From: Ichthyosporea sp. XGB-2017a
Taxonomy: Eukaryota > Opisthokonta > Ichthyosporea
Direction: 5' to 3'
Assembly (NCBI GenBank): GCA_002811675.1
Contig: PDIM01010327.1
Span: forward strand, 30,236-88,704
Length of the DNA: 58,469 nucleotides
Position numbers and translations under genes: made by a program. Positions 10,234-20,900 of the stretch are shown piece by piece; positions within the stretch are counted from its first letter, which is position 1; each line of letters starts with the position of its first letter. The notes beneath the pieces are model-generated. The model worked only from the letters and a program-made list of their open reading frames with translations. It did not search any database and was not told the origin of the DNA.

Positions 10234-11484
10234 CTATGTCTCACAGTTGCACGAAGCGGCAGCAATCAACTTCCATTGATCATAGCTAGTACTGCTGGTG
10301 CTGTGAGTGTGCTTCCAATACATTCCTTCCGAGCCAAATCCCCAGGAATGGCCATCAGGACCGTGTCCTGCATGCTGGGGATGAGCCGGTGAACCTGTCC
10401 CAAGAGGAATGCCGTTCAAATGCCAGGCAAGTGTGCCATCTGTGAGTTCCTTTTCAACAATGGGGCTCGGCAAGCGGTAGGTATTGGTTGTGTCGCTATC
10501 TATGCTTCCCTGCAGTGCACTTTCTTCACTTTGTGAAAGTGGCGTCCATTGGCCATTAGGACCACCGGTTCGCTTATGCACGATTTCGTTGGCGTCACGG
10601 CCGTAAATTTCATCATGGAGGCCATTCGAACCAGAATCTGTCACGCGCTTGACAGCTATTATGCTCGTAATATGCGAAAGAACTACAATTTCTGTCTTTT
10701 GAGGAGTGGTGTCATAGTACACTTGCACACACGTGCCTGCATCACAATAGTAGGAAGATTTGTCTCCAAACAAGACTGATCGCGGAGGAGGTGTAGTTGT
10801 TGCTGTGGCTGTATTACTACAGCTGGTATCCCCTGAAACATCATTAAACACGATCTTACCATTCAAACCAAATACCAAGCGGGCATTAGCTCCCTCCAAT
10901 TGCAACGATTCAATTTTTGCCTCAGAGTCGAGATAAACTGTTCCGCAAGTATTCGCACTGGCCGATATCTTTGCCTTTGAACACGACGAAGGAGCAACAC
11001 CACCGCTCCATCGTCCGGCGAAAGGCTGGCAGGTATCATACCAATTGTAATATCCACACGAGGAGGCTGCAGTGATGGCTTTAGTTGACATCCATGTTGC
11101 CAAACGCCAGTCACCAGGGGCCGGTGGAGTGGTAGGGGGGGTTGGGGGCTGTGATAGAACTTCTATGGTCGAGCCAGGGCCCAGGATAATCTCAGCACTT
11201 CCTTCAAAGGAAAGCGAGCCAACCTGAATAGTTTCGCTTAATTCAATCTTTGCATTATTGCCCAGAACAACGTCCCGGTCCCCACAAGGAATGTTGCCTC
11301 CGTCCCAGTTGGGTTTGTAGAACCAATCAAAAGACTGTGGGCCAGTGGCAGAGTTGGTGGAGATCCATTTAAATTGCATTAATGCAGGACTCAATGACGA
11401 CGCAAAACCGAGATCATGAGCAAAATTGGTCAGCAGGCAGACTATTGCTACCACAATTTGCTGCTTCTTCAACAGAAACATCAT
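10234..11484 (-). CDS. Secreted amnionless-like beta-helix protein
   Basis: This is a 416-residue protein with a signal peptide (about 1-28) and no other hydrophobic helix, so it is probably secreted. The N-terminal half has two related blocks. The first has W near the start, NWDGGNIPCGDRDVVL and then alternating hydrophobic strands; the second has RWSGGVAPSSCSKAKI followed by similar strands. The pattern of Trp, NW..G..PC..D.V and repeated beta strands is that of the animal endocytic adaptor amnionless, whose N-terminal region is a beta-helix. The blocks are separated by a Pro/Thr linker. The C-terminal third is not recognised. Unlike true amnionless it lacks a transmembrane segment and cytoplasmic FxNPxF signals, so the resemblance covers only the extracellular fold. 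It is convergent with receptor cyclase 1. Confidence 0.65.
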   Translation of the reverse strand: MMFLLKKQQIVVAIVCLLTNFAHDLGFASSLSPALMQFKWISTNSATGPQSFDWFYKPNWDGGNIPCGDRDVVLGNNAKIELSETIQVGSLSFEGSAEIILGPGSTIEVLSQPPTPPTTPPAPGDWRLATWMSTKAITAASSCGYYNWYDTCQPFAGRWSGGVAPSSCSKAKISASANTCGTVYLDSEAKIESLQLEGANARLVFGLNGKIVFNDVSGDTSCSNTATATTTPPPRSVLFGDKSSYYCDAGTCVQVYYDTTPQKTEIVVLSHITSIIAVKRVTDSGSNGLHDEIYGRDANEIVHKRTGGPNGQWTPLSQSEESALQGSIDSDTTNTYRLPSPIVEKELTDGTLAWHLNGIPLGTGSPAHPQHAGHGPDGHSWGFGSEGMYWKHTHSTSSTSYDQWKLIAAASCNCET

Positions 11485-12203
11485 TATGCCTTTCTACGTC
11501 TTCTTTTCTTCTCTTTTCTTCCTTTTTTAATCTTCTAAAAGCACTCAATCATTTCAAGAAATTTAACTCAAGATCTACACACGTACAAACCCGTGCAGTA
11601 CACCTACTCACAGCTTGCACTCGAATTGTAAACCAGGTCGATGTTCATGAATTCATAATTAAATTGTGTGTTTATAATATGCCACATATAGGCGTGCGGT
11701 ATGCCAAAAGAGGATAATCGAGAATAAATGTTTGTTTATTATGACGTGGGCAGTGCATAATTCATGCGGCCTTGATTCCAGCAGCAGTCGATCGCGAGTG
11801 GTGCGGAATTAGGTGTTATTGATCGACAGCTGATTTGATTTGATTTGTTTACATATTTATAACAGCTTGCAGCGAGTACGTTTGTAGTGCAAGGCACACA
11901 ATTTACGAATTATGCTGTACAATGCAGAAACTCATGTGCACTATATACAGGTCATGTTGTACATGTAGGGATCACAAACCTAGAATGGATTATCCTTCTC
12001 TTTAGGCTGAATATGTCACCAGCAAGGGAATGAACCCGGCAAACAAATGATTTATACATGTAATATAATAGGGTGCATAAGGGTATAAATGATTATCTGT
12101 AGACGGGTGTGTTTTCTTAGTGCCAACTAACGATAAAGTTTGAGATTTATTTCTAAAGGGTAGGAAGCTGCCAAAGCAAAAACTAAACAAAACAAAAACA
12201 AAA
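11485..12203. promoter_or_regulatory. Divergent intergenic region upstream of the amnionless-like and REJ genes
   Basis: This 719-bp gap lies between divergent genes. It holds a short (TTTGA)-type run near 11829-11850, an AT-rich TTTATAA near 11855 that could be a TATA element for one of the genes, and an A-rich leader before the ATG at 12204. Nothing coding is supported. Confidence 0.35.
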
Positions 12204-15200
12204 ATGAGAAGTACCCTTGGGCAGAGGAAAAATGGCATTATCGCCATTGCCTTGCTGCATGTTATTCTTCTCCTTCTCACCCCAAACACTTACGCCTCCT
12301 CCGGTGGCTACCTGCAGATATTACCCGTGTTGACAACCGGACAAGGGGACCTGCTATTCGGCTGCAATGACCCGGGCGTGGTTCTACCGGACGCGGCAGC
12401 TCAGGAGGCCCCGAGAGTGTTCTGCATGGGGAAACGCATATGTGTAACAGAGAAGTCTGCTGGGGGAGGTTCTTTCACAGAGGGGGTTTTAAATATACAT
12501 GCGTGTACAGGAGTGAAGGACCTCATGGGCACCTGTGGAAATAGCGCGGGGGAGGAATCAGCAGTGTTCTGTATGGCGAAGAGAAAGTGTAATAGTTGCA
12601 ATCTCGCTCCAGTGACTTCTACTTCCGTGATAGCTACTCCGCTGTCCAGTACGCCTTCGCCAACGCAAACTTTAATCTTAAGCGATGGAGCGCAACAATC
12701 AGCATCGCCTTGCTCTGATGGATTTAGCTCGGGGGTGTTTTGCATGGGACAAAAGACGGTCGTTCCTTCCTCTACAAGCTCCTTTTCACCATCGGCAACG
12801 GGTACGGGGTCGGCTGAAACACCACAGCCAACAGTATCGTCCTGTTCTGGGGGATTTAGTTCGGGGGTGTTTTGTATGGGTCAGAAAACTGCGGTTCCAT
12901 CGTCCACTGGTTCGCTGTCGCCATCGGAAACTGCTACAGAGGTACCCAGCACACCAGAGTCAACCCCAGATGCTACTGGACCCGACTGTTCTGGTGATTA
13001 CAGCTCCGGGGTCTTCTGTATGAGCCAGAAGACTATGGCTCCATCATCTACTGGTTCATTTTTACCTTCGGAAACAGCTGCCGAAGCCTCGAAAACTCCG
13101 CAACCAACCCCAGATGCTACTGGAACGCCAACAAATTCCATACATCCCACTTCTACAGGGCGCGGTTGCTCAGATACTTACAGCTCCGGTGTGTTCTGTA
13201 TGGGTCAAAAAACAGTGTCACCATCGCCATCATCAACTGGTTCTTTGCCGCCGCAGGTATCGCCAGGTCTTACTGGATCTGCCATAGAAACTGCATTTCC
13301 ACGCTCTACAGGTTTAAGTTGTTCTGGAGACTATAGTTCTGGAGTTTTCTGTATGGGGCAGAAAACGGCCGTTCCGTCACCGACCAGTTCCTTTTCACCA
13401 TCGGAAATAGCGACACCAAGCTCCACAACACCGCCGCCAATACCGGGTGTTACTGGACCGGCAAACACAGATAGCGTAATGCCAACCTCCACTGGGTCAA
13501 CTTGCTCGGGCGATTATAGTTCTGGGGTGTTCTGTATGGGTCAGAAGACTTTAGTTCCTTCATCTACTGGGGCGCTATCGCCGTCTGAAACAGCTTCCGG
13601 AGGTATCGCCTGTTCTGGAGACTATAGTTCTGGAGTGTTCTGTATGGGTCAAAAGACGTTAGTTCCCTCATCTACTGGGACGCCATCCCCGTCTGAAACA
13701 GATGTGGAGTCCTCAAAAGCACCGCGTCCAACACCGACAACATCGGGCAGCATCACATCGTCTTTAGCAGATGTTACGGGAAGTGCAACTGACCCTGTAC
13801 CGCCCACATCGACGGGGCCAAACTGTTCTGGAGATTATAGTTCTGGGGTGTTCTGTATGGGTCAAAAGACTTTAGTTCCCTCATCTACTGGGGCGCTATC
13901 GCCGTCTGAAACAGATGTGCAGTCCTCAAAAGCACCGCGTCCAACACCGACAACGTCGGGCAGCATCACATCTTCGTTAGCAGATGTTACGGGAAGCGCA
14001 ACTGACCCTGTACCGCCCACATCGACCGGGCCAAGCTGTTCTGGAGATTATAGTTCTGGGGTGTTCTGTATGGGTCAAAAGACTTTAGTTCCCTCATCTA
14101 CTGGGGCGCTATCGCCGTCTGAAACAGCTTCCGGAGGTATCGCATCGTCTTTAGTATATGTTACGGGAAGTGCAACCGACCTTGTACCGCCCACATCGAC
14201 CTGGCCAAGCTGTTCTGGAGATTATAGTTCTGGGGTGTTCTGTATGGGTCAGAAGACTTTAGTTCCTTCATCTACTGGGGCGCTATCGCCGTCTGAAACA
14301 GATGTGCAGTCCTCAAAAGCACCGCGTCCAACACCGACAACGTCGGGCAGCATCACATCTTCGTTAGCAGATGTTACGGGAAGCGCAACTGACCCTGTAC
14401 CGCCCACATCGACCGGGCCAAGCTGTTCTGGAGATTATAGTTCTGGGGTGTTCTGTATGGGTCAGAAGACTTTAGTTCCCTCATCTACTGGGACGCCAAC
14501 CCCATCTGAAACAGATGCGGAGTCCTCAAAGGCACCGCGTCCAACACCGACAACATCGGGTGGCATCACATCGTCTTTAGCAGATGTTACGGGAAGTGCA
14601 ACCGACCCTGTATCGCCCACATCCACGGGTCCAATTTGCTCTGGGGACTATAGTGCCGGTGTGTTTTGCATGGAACAGAAGACTGCTATTCCTTCATCAA
14701 CGGGTTCCCCATTGCCTTCGCAAACAGTTGTGGATTCCGTTGCTGAGAGTATAAACCCTCATTCGGACGGGACAATCACGGGCCTGGCAACGGCGACTGG
14801 ATTTGATTCCACTTCAAATGTTCTGCACACAATGACGGGTAGTGAAAGTGGGGCCCAGCCGACAGCAACGCACGCAGACTCTGTATCGGATCGGTCTGGC
14901 TCTTTCACGCATACCAAGAGCTTCGGACAACCAACACCCACTGGCACAATCATCATGTCAAATGTAGAGACCTCAATCGAGGATGACGTGAACACAAAAC
15001 AGACAAGTGCTACTATTGATATTCTCTCTAGTTCGAGCAATGGCATATCTACCGACAGTAAAACAGATGGTGAACCCACCGCTACATTCGTGGATCCCAC
15101 TGGTAGCTTGTCTGTTTCGAATTCGATAGTGTTTACAGTTATTACAGACCCCCCCGTCCCGTCTGGTACAATGAGCCCAACTTTGGGCGAGTCAACGGCA

Positions 15201-17960
15201 TTCACATCGGAGCCACCGGCGGATACAACCCCATTATTATGTAATATTTGCATTTGCACAGCCCTCACTGAACCCGATACATACTCTGCCACTTGCTTTA
15301 ATGCATCTATTTCGCTGGACGAGATATGGAGTAAGATTGATTCCAGCATTTGGGTTCTTGACCTCCGAGCGAGGGGAATGGTAAATTTTACACTTCCCGA
15401 CAAAAGCAAGTACGAGCACGGGGATGCGCTACGTCAACTCCAGCTGAATAACAACGCATTGTCATCGGTCGACGTAAGGGGCATTCTGGATCTGTTTCCT
15501 CGGCTGCTTAGTCTTGATGTTTCCAATAATGACCTTGTGGAGCTTGTTGAGGATATTACCAATGAGATTATAAGGGGCAATACAAGTTTGAGCAGCTACG
15601 CCTTTGGAGGTCTGAATATATACGAGTGCTGTGATATGGGATGGCTACTAGAATTGTTTACGGGTATTGCCCAGGGTAGCATCACGACGGAAAAAACGGT
15701 AACCACAGACGCTTCAGGGGCTTCTTGCGTGAGTAGTAATTTTGTTTTTAGTCTTTTGCTTTTGAATCTTCGTGATGCAGGTTGTAGTCACCCCTTAGAG
15801 CCCGTCATTGAAGAACTTGAGGCTATTTCACCGTCACGGATTGAGATACTCTGGACAATGCCGTTGGATAATTTAGCAGAGGTGACTGAATATGTTTTGG
15901 AAATGTCAACCCAGATTGATGTATGGAATGAGGTGTACCGAGGGGAGATTTCCCGAGCTGTCATTACTCAAGGTGTGGTTGGCAGCACCATCCACGGCTT
16001 TCGAGTAAAGGCATTGAATGAGTTTGGAAGTAGTGCGTATAGCGCAACCAAAACTATTCAAACTCCAAGTGACCCGCCAGGGCCAGTTCGAAATATTGTC
16101 ATATCGACCATTACGAGTAGCTCCTTCCGGGTTTCGTGGGATGCCCCTGTGGGTGGGGCAGCCAATTACGAAGTGTTTGCGAGAGAGGTATCCACTGGAT
16201 TCGAAAGACTTGTCATGAAATTTGGAAGCGCAGTCACTGCGGAAGCATCTAATTTCGACTTTGATACGGAATATCTTGTTGAGGTTGTTGCTTTTAATAC
16301 CGATGGGGTACCTGGAGATGTGCAAGTCAGCAATTCATTTAAAACATTGCTGAATCTCGCACCCAGGCCAGGCGTCCCTGTGATATCCGCCATTGACAGC
16401 ACCACAGCCACCATGGCGTGGAGTTTCGGCTCTACGCATTTGCTCCCGGACGCCTTTGGCAGTGTCTCTTTCTTCATTCGTGTACGAGAAAGGGGCGTGA
16501 CGGAATGGACCTACCTCAAGTCCACTCTATTACAGCTTGACTTGACGGGTCTTAACGTGTTCACGCAATACCAAGCAAGTGTGTTATGCAGTAACGAAGC
16601 AGGGAATTCCACGTGGAGCAAGAGCATCAATTTCCGCACGGCAACGAGTCTTCCCGGAGTGGTATCGAGCGTGACGGTAGGGGCCATCACGGACACGAGT
16701 GCAGTAGTCACGTGGACATCGCCTGTGGACAATGGAGGGAGCCGTATTGTGATGTACAAAGTGGAAGTGACGGATATCGAAAGCGGGGAGAACTGGGGAA
16801 GGCTGTTCTCGCCGCAGACGAGTTTGAAGTTGAGTTCATTGGCAGGGTCTAATCGGTACCGTGTTGATATCTCTGCGAGGAATGATAATGGATTTGGACA
16901 GGCGGAGTCTGGATCTGTGTTTTCTACTCTGAGTCCTGCACCTGTGGTTGTGTCTGTGGTGGCGAATGATCCTGATGATCAAAACACGGTGTTTGATTTG
17001 GGTGATACGATTCGGATCACGTTTGATGTTGATACGAATCAGGACGCGATGATTGTGCAGAACCCGAGTGGGTTCATTAATTGGAATCTCAATGTTGGGG
17101 ATTACTCGCTGGAGTGGACAGACGCGAGGAATCTGTTAATGACCTTTCAAAGCACCACTCAGGCGATGAGTAGACGGGCGATTGGGAGACTGACCGGGCG
17201 GATTCGAGCAGGGAATGGGATCAAAAGGGCAGATGGGAGCTCGCAGGAGCTTGTCGGGAAGTTTCCTTCTCTGACCGGGGATTGGGGAATCTTTTCCGGA
17301 ACAAATGTGCTTAAAATCGAAAATGTTTTTGCTCAAAAAGAAACGACAATCAACGAAGACGAAACTTTGGAGTTTGCGTTGGTGTCGATTATTGATCTCC
17401 CTGACCTTCTGGACGGATCCTTTGAGTTGATTGCCTCAAACGTGGATGGAGAGATCCGAATCGGGTCCAACATTGTCTCTGATTCAAACGGGGACGCCAC
17501 CGTCACAGCCACAAGCTCAAATCAATTGTTTAATCGCACCCCGAAATTGACATTTACGCCTCAATCCAATTTCAATGGGGTCACTGCGGTGCAGTTTTCG
17601 TTGATTCGTAGCGGGGTGGACATTGGACTGGCAGTTCTTCTCGTTAAAGTCACCGCGGTGAATGACCCCCCCTCGGTGGAGGCTCCGCGAACAGGAGATG
17701 CGTTTTTTGAGACGTTTACGGTGATCCCGGGCCTGTCTGCGTCTGATGTGGATATATCAGCGTCTGGAGATTTGGTGGAAGGGGAGGATCAAGGCGAATT
17801 GACTGTTCGGATCACTGGACCGCTTGGATCCTCGTTCCGGTTCTCAGCCAAAGTCAATCATGTTAAATTAGTTTACGATCCAACGTCTCCTTCAGTGATG
17901 TTGATTTTGTGTCTGTCACGGGCCCACTTGATGAGATTAACGCCGCGTTATCTTCGTTGA
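12204..17960 (+). CDS. N-terminal part of a giant FN3/cadherin-like/REJ adhesion protein (repeat stalk, LRR, FN3)
   Basis: This is the first 1900 or so residues of what appears to be one 10.5-kb gene running to 22675. A signal peptide is followed by 14 repeats with a VFCM core (nt about 12409-14680) in a Ser/Thr/Pro-rich mucin-like setting. A short LRR-like stretch follows (nt about 15340-15560, with LQLNNNAL and LDVSNNDL), then four fibronectin type III modules (starting near nt 15795, 16075, 16365 and 16650). Cadherin-like/haemagglutinin-type beta modules come next (from about 17330, with VTAVNDPPS). The frame runs into a stop at 17960, but homology leaves this frame near 17894 and resumes in the next frame (see the 17909-22675 entry). 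The product should be a long extracellular adhesion or mating-type surface protein. The residues after about 17895 in this frame are probably not native. Confidence 0.8.
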   Translation: MRSTLGQRKNGIIAIALLHVILLLLTPNTYASSGGYLQILPVLTTGQGDLLFGCNDPGVVLPDAAAQEAPRVFCMGKRICVTEKSAGGGSFTEGVLNIHACTGVKDLMGTCGNSAGEESAVFCMAKRKCNSCNLAPVTSTSVIATPLSSTPSPTQTLILSDGAQQSASPCSDGFSSGVFCMGQKTVVPSSTSSFSPSATGTGSAETPQPTVSSCSGGFSSGVFCMGQKTAVPSSTGSLSPSETATEVPSTPESTPDATGPDCSGDYSSGVFCMSQKTMAPSSTGSFLPSETAAEASKTPQPTPDATGTPTNSIHPTSTGRGCSDTYSSGVFCMGQKTVSPSPSSTGSLPPQVSPGLTGSAIETAFPRSTGLSCSGDYSSGVFCMGQKTAVPSPTSSFSPSEIATPSSTTPPPIPGVTGPANTDSVMPTSTGSTCSGDYSSGVFCMGQKTLVPSSTGALSPSETASGGIACSGDYSSGVFCMGQKTLVPSSTGTPSPSETDVESSKAPRPTPTTSGSITSSLADVTGSATDPVPPTSTGPNCSGDYSSGVFCMGQKTLVPSSTGALSPSETDVQSSKAPRPTPTTSGSITSSLADVTGSATDPVPPTSTGPSCSGDYSSGVFCMGQKTLVPSSTGALSPSETASGGIASSLVYVTGSATDLVPPTSTWPSCSGDYSSGVFCMGQKTLVPSSTGALSPSETDVQSSKAPRPTPTTSGSITSSLADVTGSATDPVPPTSTGPSCSGDYSSGVFCMGQKTLVPSSTGTPTPSETDAESSKAPRPTPTTSGGITSSLADVTGSATDPVSPTSTGPICSGDYSAGVFCMEQKTAIPSSTGSPLPSQTVVDSVAESINPHSDGTITGLATATGFDSTSNVLHTMTGSESGAQPTATHADSVSDRSGSFTHTKSFGQPTPTGTIIMSNVETSIEDDVNTKQTSATIDILSSSSNGISTDSKTDGEPTATFVDPTGSLSVSNSIVFTVITDPPVPSGTMSPTLGESTAFTSEPPADTTPLLCNICICTALTEPDTYSATCFNASISLDEIWSKIDSSIWVLDLRARGMVNFTLPDKSKYEHGDALRQLQLNNNALSSVDVRGILDLFPRLLSLDVSNNDLVELVEDITNEIIRGNTSLSSYAFGGLNIYECCDMGWLLELFTGIAQGSITTEKTVTTDASGASCVSSNFVFSLLLLNLRDAGCSHPLEPVIEELEAISPSRIEILWTMPLDNLAEVTEYVLEMSTQIDVWNEVYRGEISRAVITQGVVGSTIHGFRVKALNEFGSSAYSATKTIQTPSDPPGPVRNIVISTITSSSFRVSWDAPVGGAANYEVFAREVSTGFERLVMKFGSAVTAEASNFDFDTEYLVEVVAFNTDGVPGDVQVSNSFKTLLNLAPRPGVPVISAIDSTTATMAWSFGSTHLLPDAFGSVSFFIRVRERGVTEWTYLKSTLLQLDLTGLNVFTQYQASVLCSNEAGNSTWSKSINFRTATSLPGVVSSVTVGAITDTSAVVTWTSPVDNGGSRIVMYKVEVTDIESGENWGRLFSPQTSLKLSSLAGSNRYRVDISARNDNGFGQAESGSVFSTLSPAPVVVSVVANDPDDQNTVFDLGDTIRITFDVDTNQDAMIVQNPSGFINWNLNVGDYSLEWTDARNLLMTFQSTTQAMSRRAIGRLTGRIRAGNGIKRADGSSQELVGKFPSLTGDWGIFSGTNVLKIENVFAQKETTINEDETLEFALVSIIDLPDLLDGSFELIASNVDGEIRIGSNIVSDSNGDATVTATSSNQLFNRTPKLTFTPQSNFNGVTAVQFSLIRSGVDIGLAVLLVKVTAVNDPPSVEAPRTGDAFFETFTVIPGLSASDVDISASGDLVEGEDQGELTVRITGPLGSSFRFSAKVNHVKLVYDPTSPSVMLILCLSRAHLMRLTPRYLR
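12409..14680 (+). repeat. In-gene tandem array of 14 VFCM(G)QKT modules
   Basis: Fourteen modules carry the core VFCM; most read C-S-G-D-Y-S-S-G-V-F-C-M-G-Q-K-T and are followed by a Ser/Thr/Pro linker of variable length. The first two (FCMGKR, FCMAKR) are divergent and Cys-rich, and the last (FCMEQKT) is also off-consensus. The central copies (about 13500-14640) are almost identical at the DNA level. A 387-bp higher-order duplication is visible (13914 against 14301), with roughly 170 bp fully identical, so it was recently amplified or homogenised. Confidence 0.85.
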
Positions 17961-20900
17961 TGTATCGTCCGAGTATTGAAGTAAAGCAACGGGACAATGT
18001 GGTGATGATTATGGCTGTGGATGAATCACAAGCACTGTCTGGGATTAAAGAGATTCAGTTTTCGCCGTCGTGCTCGCAGATGAGCGCCCCTACGGTTGTG
18101 GGAGGGAAATTATCTGATAATATGCTTTATGTTGATTTGATATTCTCGAGCAAAGTTGAGTTTGTTAAAAGACGAAAGCCAAATTGTGCAGAGTTGTTTG
18201 ATTCGCAAAGTGTTTTGAGTTTTGGGAAATCTCCACGATGTGTGTTTGTGAATGGAAAGACGGAATTACGGGTGTTTTTATCCAACGGAGCGACGATTGC
18301 GGGTGGATCTTCTGTGACCATGCTGGGAGGAGAACTGGCGCAGTGTACGGAAGGAGTCAACACGTTATCAGGTAGTTTTGAAATCGAAGAACCGGATAAT
18401 CCCATCGTGCCGGAAGTCGCATTGCGAGGGCCGTCCAAAGTGAGCTTGTGTGCGTCCCCGAGATTTCATGCAAACGTGCAGAAATTGTCGGGGAGAGGCG
18501 GAACTTTCCAATGGGCGAGTGATGATAGTAAAATCCTTTCTAATCTTGATCTGACCACGCGGCAGTTGCGGATCCCGAGTCGGCAATTGGAGGCGGGGAA
18601 GAATTATAAGTTGATTTTCACGGCGAGGAATTTTCTCGGAGTGGCGAGCGCGCCAACGGAGATTAGTTTTAGTAAAGCGGCGCTTCCGATTCCGGAGATT
18701 CGGATACGGGGGAGGAAGAATCGAAGAATTTGGAGGAATCGACGACGAAAGTATTTTAATATTCGAACCAAAGTCGCATTGTCGAGCTGCGTGAGGAAGA
18801 AATCTAATCTCCTGAAGTATCAATGGACAGTGACGCCGTCCATTCCTCTTGATCCAAAATTTGTCAACCGGAAGCGGCTTCGAGTGCCGCGGGAGTTGAT
18901 TGATCCTGATATTGAGTATATTTTTACAGTAACAGCGACCATGACAGCTGATGCGACACTGACAAACTCTGCATCTGCGAGTGTTCGACTCCGACCGAGG
19001 AGATTACGAGTTGTGATTCAGGGTGGCCACTCGAGGACGATTCCGTTTTGGAAGCCGTACACGCTGGATGCGAGTGAATCTTATGATCCGGACGGCGTGA
19101 CGAGCCAAGAAGAGGTGTTTACGTGGTCCTGTAAGACGAAAAGTGGAGAAAAGTGTTATGATCGAGGCACGCTGCTGGAAAAAGTCTGGCCATCGACGAA
19201 AAAAGTGACCATCCCAGCGAATGGGCTGTATGCGGTGAAATCCAATGTGTTTTTGATCACGTGCACGTTTAAAAAGGGAAGTCGGACAAGGAGCAAAACG
19301 GTGAGATTGAAAATCACCAATAGTGATCCTCCGCAGGTGGCGATAAAGACACCACGGGATGAGGTCGTGTTTGGTGTGAATGATAAGGTGACACTGCAAG
19401 GAAAAATCCTTGATCGAGGGAGTCTTAAAGGGAAACTGAACTATCTGTGGACGGAAACGACAGGGCGATTGGATTTAACGGACACTGCCATTGCGAAAAG
19501 TCACGAGAAGCATAATCTGCATTTGAATCACGATGGGAAGGGGAACAAAGCAGCGTCGATATTCAGCCCGGGGACCAGTTACACTTTTGAGTTGGTTGTG
19601 TATGACAGTGCCAAGGTGCAGAATGGGACTGCTGAGTACACCGTGTCCATCAATGGCCCGCCTACCTCGGGGACGTTTACCGCATCCCCGTCTTCGATTG
19701 AAGCGGGGCAGGTGGTGACGCTGAACGCGTTGAATTGGGAAGACCCGGATGGACAGGCCGGGGAGGCGTTGGAGTATCAGTTCTTTTATCGGAAAGTGAA
19801 GAAGAATACGAAACTGGTGGCGATATCCAAGCGGACAGGGGAGCCGACATTTAGTTATGAGAATTTCCCGGTGGGGGATGCGAGGGCTGATAATACGTTG
19901 ACGTTGGTATTGCGAGTGTATGATGCAACGGATGATTATGCCGAAGTGGAAACGAGTATTCAAGTGGCCCCGTTGAGTGCAGCGGAAACAAAGAACAAAG
20001 CAAAAGAGTTTCTGGATAAAGGGATTGCGAGTAAGAAGGATACGGGGGATAGTAGTGGGACTGCAGATGGACTAAAGTCTGTATCTCAGAATATTGCATC
20101 GTCAAGTATGTCCAAGAAAGATAAGAATGACCTTCATCGCAGAATAACGCAAGAGTTGAAGAAGGTAGTGGATGAACTTGACGATGATGACAAGTTTGAA
20201 ACGCTGGAGAGTACACTGGACGCCACCGACGATGATGACGACGACGACGACAACAACAACAACAACGACGACGACGATGATGATGATGATATTATCAATG
20301 ACAATGTGGGTATGTTGGATTCTATGGTGAAAGGCGGAAAGGATGGTGGTAATATGCTGTTAAATCATAACAGAAACGTGATGAGTTCGTGCAACAAACT
20401 TCTTAAAAAGTCAAAAAAGAAGCAAAAAAAGAAAGTCGCTGCAGCAGCTGCTTTGCGAGCAAGACGTGCAACACCCCAACTGCTTCCCGTGGTAGCGAGT
20501 CAGTACCCGAATATGAAGATCCTTATCTCCTCCATACAATCCAATCTGGACACAGTCATCACAAACAATATCAACGCCGCTGGGGAAACATATGTGTTTG
20601 ATGAACAAAACTTTAACGCCTTTGCTGCTCGAGAATTGGCACTGACATTCCCTACCCAAGAATACACTGATACCGCGGGTAGATATAGCTCCTTTGCCAT
20701 ACCAGCCGCTTCTTTCAATGGATTTGGTTTTAGTGATACGTCTACGGTGGACTTTAAACGTCTCGTGTCGACGAATATTATCTTTGATGATCCCATTCCC
20801 ACAGGATACACTATCACTGCTAGTTCCTTTTACGACTATGGTCTCGTTTATACGTCCTCATCTGATTTAGCAAGCCCACTGTCGGTCATACTGGGTCTAA

